Shown here piece after piece: positions 60,114 to 64,000 of a stretch of DNA of 64,000 bases. Position 1 is the stretch's first letter; every line of letters begins with the position of its first letter. The position numbers were made by a program, and so were the translations under genes. The notes beneath the pieces were generated by a model. That model ran no database searches. It saw nothing but the letters and a program-made list of their open reading frames with translations, and was not told the DNA's origin. The stretch is from Candidatus Bathyarchaeota archaeon (lineage in GTDB: Archaea; Thermoproteota; Bathyarchaeia; Bathyarchaeales; Bathycorpusculaceae): contig JAOZIE010000014.1 in the NCBI GenBank assembly GCA_026014485.1, positions 36,917-100,916 of the forward strand, given 5' to 3'.

Positions 60114-60953
60114 ATGAATACAGAAACTCCACAGAAACTCGATTGGCATGACCTCTGGCGCAGTATAATGGAAAAATGCTCTGGAGTCAACTATGACCAA
60201 CCAGGGCATCTAAAACGATGGGAAAAAGATCAAGCCAACGACTACCTTAAGCATTCAAGCGAAGAATACCCAAAGGCGTTAAATGACCTGATTCGAATTC
60301 GCCCTGAGGATAGTATCCTTGACATAGGATGCGGTCCAGGTGTTCTCGCCCTTCCTTTTTCTTTAATCTCAAAATCAGTAACCGTCGTTGACATATCCGA
60401 GAACATGTTAAAAGTTCTACACGAAAATGCAGCAGCCAAAGGCATAACCAACATTAAATCAGTCAACAAGTGCTGGCTAGACACCTGTGTCGGAGCCGAT
60501 ATCTCCCAAGGCTACGATGTAGTCATATCTTCAAATTCAATTAACCTTCTAGGCGCACAGGAAACGACCGTTAATAACCAACCGCGTTTAGAGTGGGACC
60601 TTGTTGCAGCCTTGAAAAAAATGAACCAATTGGGAAAACGAATCTACCTCTCATTTCCTTTATTCATTCAAAACCACTTATCTAGCCTTAAGCATTTAGG
60701 GAAAAAGTCGAATCCCTGGCCTGATTATGTTATCTTACACAACATTCTATATCAATTGGGCATTCGACCCAACATTAACATTTTAAAATTTACGAATACG
60801 CATTTTGATGACGCCTATCTTAGACATTGCAAAAGTTGGGTGCATGATCTACGCGACCACGAAAGAGATGTTTTCGAAAGACAAAACGGTGACCAGAAGG
60901 TTCCGGGGCTAAGAAGAAATCAGTTGTGGGGCGTTTTCTGGTGGAAAACTTAA
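60114..60953 (+). CDS. SAM-dependent methyltransferase in the importer operon
   Basis: 279 aa. Class I methyltransferase: motif I SILDIGCGPGVLALPF near residue 65, VVDISENMLKVLHENAAA, and VVISSNSINLLG. A C-terminal WGVFWWKT tail closes the fold. Starts one base after the substrate-binding gene stop and is followed 16 bp later by the permease gene. Its place inside the importer operon suggests that it acts on the imported compound or a chelator. Confidence 0.8.
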   Translation: MNTETPQKLDWHDLWRSIMEKCSGVNYDQPGHLKRWEKDQANDYLKHSSEEYPKALNDLIRIRPEDSILDIGCGPGVLALPFSLISKSVTVVDISENMLKVLHENAAAKGITNIKSVNKCWLDTCVGADISQGYDVVISSNSINLLGAQETTVNNQPRLEWDLVAALKKMNQLGKRIYLSFPLFIQNHLSSLKHLGKKSNPWPDYVILHNILYQLGIRPNINILKFTNTHFDDAYLRHCKSWVHDLRDHERDVFERQNGDQKVPGLRRNQLWGVFWWKT

Positions 60954-60969
60954 ATGGTGGAACCTGATT

Positions 60970-61965
60970 TTGCACTGGAATTATAAGACTACTCTAATTG
61001 TCCTCTTATGTGTTCTAATAGCAATTTTCTTCGCGTCAATCTCGGTAGGTCGATATGTAATCTCAATAGATTCAGTGTTGAAAATTCTCTTTTTTGGAGA
61101 CAGATCAGATTCAACCGCAACCCTTGTTATATTCAACGTGCGCCTGCCTAGAGTGATAGCTGCCCTTACTGTTGGCGCTTCTTTAGCAGTTACAGGTGCT
61201 GCCTTTCAAGGTCTTTTCAAAAACCCCCTTGTCTCCTCATACCAGCTCGGTGTATCTTCTGGTGCCGGCTTCGGAGCCGCTTTAGCCATAACCCTCGCTG
61301 GAAGCACCTTAATGATTCAAGGGTACGCATTCTTTTTTGGCATTATAGCCGTTCTGGCGTCGTTTGCGATGAGCCGAATCTACAAAGGCTCCTCCACACT
61401 CACACTCATACTGTCTGGAATAATCGTCGGCTCATTCTTTTCAGCGCTTGTTTCTTTAATGCAGTACATAGCCGACCCCCGCGACACTCTTCCTTCTATT
61501 GTGTTCTGGCTTATGGGTTCGCTTGCTTCTATCAGGGTCAGCAGCTTACTACCAACAGTTATTGTTATTGTAGCTGGGATAACTGTGCTGATGTTGGTTC
61601 GCTGGCGCATAAACATCTTAGCCATGGGCGAGGATGAAGCCCGTTCTCTGGGCATTAACCTCAGAGTGCTTGTAAGCCTTGTGGTGGCTTGCTGCACGAT
61701 TGTCACTGCCTCAGCCGTTTGCATCAGCGGTGTAATCGGCTGGGTCGGGCTTGTTATTCCACACATCGGCAGGATGCTTGTTGGTCCCGACTACAAGAAG
61801 TTACTGCCTGTCAGCCTTCTCATCGGTGCTTCTTACTTGCTGGTTATAGATGATATCGCGCGAACGTTGATTTCAGGAGAGCTACCCTTAGGCATATTGA
61901 CTGCGCTTGTTGGGACACCTTTCTTTGGGTATCTTTTATGGAAAGCAAAGGCAGGATGGTCATAA
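60970..61965 (+). CDS. FecCD/BtuC-type permease
   Basis: 331 aa from TTG 60970, about ten membrane helices. Signature RLPRVIAALTVGASLAVTGAAFQGLF near residue 60, QLGVSSGAGFGAALAI, and the coupling helix region ARSLGIN and SGVIGWVGLVIPHIGRMLVG. Transports cobalamin, heme or siderophores. Overlaps nothing; the ATPase gene starts one base after its stop. Confidence 0.92.
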   Translation: MHWNYKTTLIVLLCVLIAIFFASISVGRYVISIDSVLKILFFGDRSDSTATLVIFNVRLPRVIAALTVGASLAVTGAAFQGLFKNPLVSSYQLGVSSGAGFGAALAITLAGSTLMIQGYAFFFGIIAVLASFAMSRIYKGSSTLTLILSGIIVGSFFSALVSLMQYIADPRDTLPSIVFWLMGSLASIRVSSLLPTVIVIVAGITVLMLVRWRINILAMGEDEARSLGINLRVLVSLVVACCTIVTASAVCISGVIGWVGLVIPHIGRMLVGPDYKKLLPVSLLIGASYLLVIDDIARTLISGELPLGILTALVGTPFFGYLLWKAKAGWS

Positions 61966-61966
61966 C

Positions 61967-62734
61967 ATGCTGAAAGTTGATGACGTTGCCTTTTCCTATG
62001 ATGGAAAGAAGAAAGTGTTCGAAAACATCAGTTTCTCTCTTAAACAAGGTGAAGTCCTTTGCATTCTGGGACCCAACGGCTCAGGAAAATCAACCCTCCT
62101 CCGATGCTTAAACTCCCTGTTAACCCTCAACAACGGAAACATTTCTTTGAATGGAAAAGACATGACAAGAATGAGCCGAAAAGAACTCGCTGCACAGCTG
62201 GGTTTTCTGCCACAAATTCATGTTTCAACTTTCCCTTTTAGTGTCCTTGAAGTAGCAGTTATGGGCAGGGCTCCTCATTTAGGCTTGGCTGAATCCCCCT
62301 CCGAAAAGGACTACGCTCTTGCCAAAGAAAACTTGGAGCTGCTTGGTATATCCCCCTTAGCCGATAAACCTTACACTCAAATCAGCGGCGGAGAAAGGCA
62401 ACTGGCACTCATAGCGATGGTTCTCACTCAGAAACCCCGAATACTGCTGTTGGATGAACCCACTTCTCACCTTGATTTCGGAAACCAAATCCGCATGTTA
62501 GAACTAATCAAAAAACTGTCCACGAAAGGCTTCTCGATTGTGTTAACAACTCACTTTCCTGACCACGCTTTCCACTTATCATCAACAGTAGCCATAATAA
62601 ACAAAGGAACCTTCATGGCAGCAGGACCCGCAGACACGGTGATTACCGAAGAAAACCTCAAACGAATCTACGGAATCGACGTCCAAATAGCGTATGTGAA
62701 CTCTTCAAAAATCTGCGTACCTGCAAAAAAATAA
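61967..62734 (+). CDS. BtuD/FecE-type ABC ATPase
   Basis: 255 aa from ATG 61967. Walker A LGPNGSGKSTLLRCL, Q-loop LGFLPQIHVST, ABC signature QISGGERQLALIAMVL, Walker B ILLLDEPTSHLD and switch His TTHFPDH. Energises the permease encoded before it. Last gene of the operon. Confidence 0.93.
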   Translation: MLKVDDVAFSYDGKKKVFENISFSLKQGEVLCILGPNGSGKSTLLRCLNSLLTLNNGNISLNGKDMTRMSRKELAAQLGFLPQIHVSTFPFSVLEVAVMGRAPHLGLAESPSEKDYALAKENLELLGISPLADKPYTQISGGERQLALIAMVLTQKPRILLLDEPTSHLDFGNQIRMLELIKKLSTKGFSIVLTTHFPDHAFHLSSTVAIINKGTFMAAGPADTVITEENLKRIYGIDVQIAYVNSSKICVPAKK

Positions 62735-63150
62735 CCAGCACCCAGGGTAAAAATAGGCGGAAAACTGGCAATTGTAGAACACGTAGCCATTTCAAAACCC
62801 AATTTTCCCCATCTACAGCCATTTCTGCCCTTTTATCGACGCAACATAACCGTTTTTCAAACGCTAAATCAAAAAAGCAGCGTTTTGCGGACGCTGTAGA
62901 AAAACGGGGGAGGCAGTTTTTGCAGCACAACAGAGGCAAACTTTCTTGGGCGAAATGGTGTTGGCTTAGCACGTTTAATGTTTAGGTGGGCTTTTTGCTC
63001 CATGTATTTTTACACTTTTTAATGAAATAAACAACGCAAAACTGCACCCGTTTTGTATGCATGATTTCGATTTTCTTGGCTTTCAAAGCCGTTTTTAACT
63101 GTCAGCGATATATGTGCATGTTAACAAACGTTAATTCTTATGCTGTAGCT
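62735..63150. other. Non-coding interval, about 415 bp
   Basis: Between the ABC operon and the right-edge gene. Contains a short hairpin (CAGCG-TTTTGCGGA-CGCTG around 62880-62899) and T-rich runs near 63000-63020 that may end the operon, then AT-rich sequence near 63100-63145 that may be the promoter of the next gene. No frame with coding character. Confidence 0.4.
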
Positions 63151-64000
63151 ATGTGTGCACGGTGCCTAAACTTGATTTCGTGGAAACATTCCTTTAATCG
63201 TTTAAATGAAGAAAACGAGATGGCTAAGAAAAAGCAGCAAGCCCTCGACGGTTTGCTCCAAAAAGGCAAGATTTCTCAAGCAACACATGATTCATTCAGC
63301 GCAGAAATTGCAGCTGTTATAGCTGACATTGAAAAGCAGCAGCAGGAACTAATCCAGAAAATGCAGTCGAAAACAGCAGAACTTCAAAGCCAAATCAAAA
63401 CCCTCGAAGTGCTCCTCGCAAACTACGAGATTCAATACGTCGCAGGCGAAATCGACGAAACCACATACAACCTTGAAATTAACTTGCTTACCAGCGGACT
63501 AGACATAGCTAAACGCGAACTCGAAACAATTGAAACTTCCATAAGCAACATTTCAAAACCCGAAATTCCTGAACCTGAAGCTCAACCCGCAGAAATTCCA
63601 ACTGTAGAAATTGCCCCCGCACCAATCGAAGAAGCTGCACAAGTCGCGGTTGTGGAAACCCCCATAGAGGTAGCTCCCGCCGAAGTTGTCGTAGCCCCCG
63701 AACCAATCATTCAGGAACCAATTGCAGAGCCCACCCTAGAGATGACAGAGCCTGCAGTGGTTGAAGCTCCCGCACCAATTGAGGAGCCTGCTCCAGTTGC
63801 AGAAGTCGAAATTGCAGAAGCTGCACCTGAGCCCATGGCGGAACCAGTAATGGTTGAACCAGAGCCTGCAGTGGTTATGGCAGAACCAGTTGAGCAGACC
63901 TTTTTCGCTGAAGAACCCGCAGTGATAGAAGCTCCAGTTGTTGAGGAAGCTCCAGTTGTTGAGGAAGCTCCAGTTGTTGAGGAAGCTCCAGTTGTTGAGG
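63151..64000 (+). CDS. CdvA-like coiled-coil protein with Glu/Pro/Val repeats, 5' part
   Basis: At least 283 aa from ATG 63151, open to the window edge; ATG 63220 is an alternative. Residues about 24-130 form a coiled coil that follows the CdvA pattern: LLQKGKISQATHDSF, then LANYEIQYVAGEIDETTYN, which parallels ELEHEIGKIGDDAYRAAF of the CdvA at 8390-9139. There is no PRC-barrel. The rest is a disordered Glu/Pro/Val/Ala-rich tail (residues about 140 onward) that ends in perfect EAPVVE repeats. A CdvA paralog or a division-associated coiled-coil protein is the inference; the C-terminus lies outside. Confidence 0.55.
   Translation, partial: MCARCLNLISWKHSFNRLNEENEMAKKKQQALDGLLQKGKISQATHDSFSAEIAAVIADIEKQQQELIQKMQSKTAELQSQIKTLEVLLANYEIQYVAGEIDETTYNLEINLLTSGLDIAKRELETIETSISNISKPEIPEPEAQPAEIPTVEIAPAPIEEAAQVAVVETPIEVAPAEVVVAPEPIIQEPIAEPTLEMTEPAVVEAPAPIEEPAPVAEVEIAEAAPEPMAEPVMVEPEPAVVMAEPVEQTFFAEEPAVIEAPVVEEAPVVEEAPVVEEAPVVE
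63928..64000 (+). repeat. 18-bp tandem repeat inside the coiled-coil gene
   Basis: Four identical in-frame copies of GAAGCTCCAGTTGTTGAG (Glu-Ala-Pro-Val-Val-Glu), continuing to the window edge. Perfect identity suggests recent slippage or unequal exchange; copy number outside is unknown. Confidence 0.9.

Noticed and set aside
1..64000. CRISPR arrays, insertion sequences, integrase, rRNA operon
   Set aside because: No regularly spaced repeat, transposase, integrase or rRNA sequence was seen; the only tandem repeat is the 18-bp coding repeat at the right edge.

Overview
The window is archaeal, most likely from a TACK lineage close to Bathyarchaeia. It carries a complete Cdv (ESCRT-type) division operon including CdvA, a tetrahydromethanopterin C1 operon (fwdDBAC-mch), archaeal adenylate kinase, AbrB-PhoU and ModE regulators, TATA-type promoters, frequent TTG/GTG starts and many stop/start overlaps. 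No rRNA, CRISPR array, insertion sequence or phage gene was recognised.

Layout. 1-7.5 kb: 5' part of an Lhr-type helicase, a surface protein, a four-gene cluster of paralogous unknown proteins, a winged-helix regulator and small unknowns. 7.7-11.3 kb: Cdv operon (ESCRT-III paralog, cdvA, cdvB, cdvC). 11.5-24.8 kb: molybdenum/tungsten cofactor region (three MobB-type GTPases, MobA-like, MoeA, FdhD-like, CitG-like, a sulfite-oxidase-fold protein, an ECF S component, ModE), with three paralogous nucleotidyltransferases in the middle. 24.9-28.4 kb: two-subunit NADH/ferredoxin oxidoreductase behind a palindrome, then an AbrB-PhoU regulator. 28.6-32.2 kb: short coupled ORFs leading into a proton-pumping pyrophosphatase and adenylate kinase. 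32.2-41.5 kb: selenium island. 41.5-48.0 kb: Rieske protein, then fwdDBAC and mch. 48-58.9 kb: S components, a coiled-coil protein, a MptN/CofF-type ligase, a PurM-fold protein, a TPP riboswitch with thiT, an AT-rich accessory-looking gene, valS and nadX. 59-62.7 kb: a corrinoid/siderophore-type ABC importer with an embedded methyltransferase. The right edge is cut inside a CdvA-like coiled-coil gene with 18-bp repeats.

The main discovery is the selenium island. The selD frame extends upstream through an in-frame TGA to an ATG, and the TGA falls exactly at the catalytic Sec/Cys position (local sequence HG-TGA-SCK), so SelD itself appears to be a selenoprotein. About 7 kb away is an archaeal-type SepSecS gene, and right after it, on the opposite strand, an 86-nt sequence folds as a tRNA-Sec (9-bp acceptor, UCA anticodon, long variable arm, TTCAATT T-loop). 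Between them lie a LysR regulator, two half-size YedE-type transporters, two TusA-type proteins, a DUF3343-type Se/S carrier, a DsrE protein, a ribokinase-fold protein and a double-cubane-cluster-type reductase with its ATPase activator. Together they suggest a route from selenium uptake through carriers and SelD to Sec-tRNA. Sec decoding is well established in archaea only for a few methanogen orders and some Asgard genomes. PSTK and EF-Sec were not seen in this window.

A second theme is start-codon use. cdvB has a strong Shine-Dalgarno in front of GTT with no canonical start covering its conserved N-terminus, and the PurM-like gene also lacks a canonical start where its family begins.
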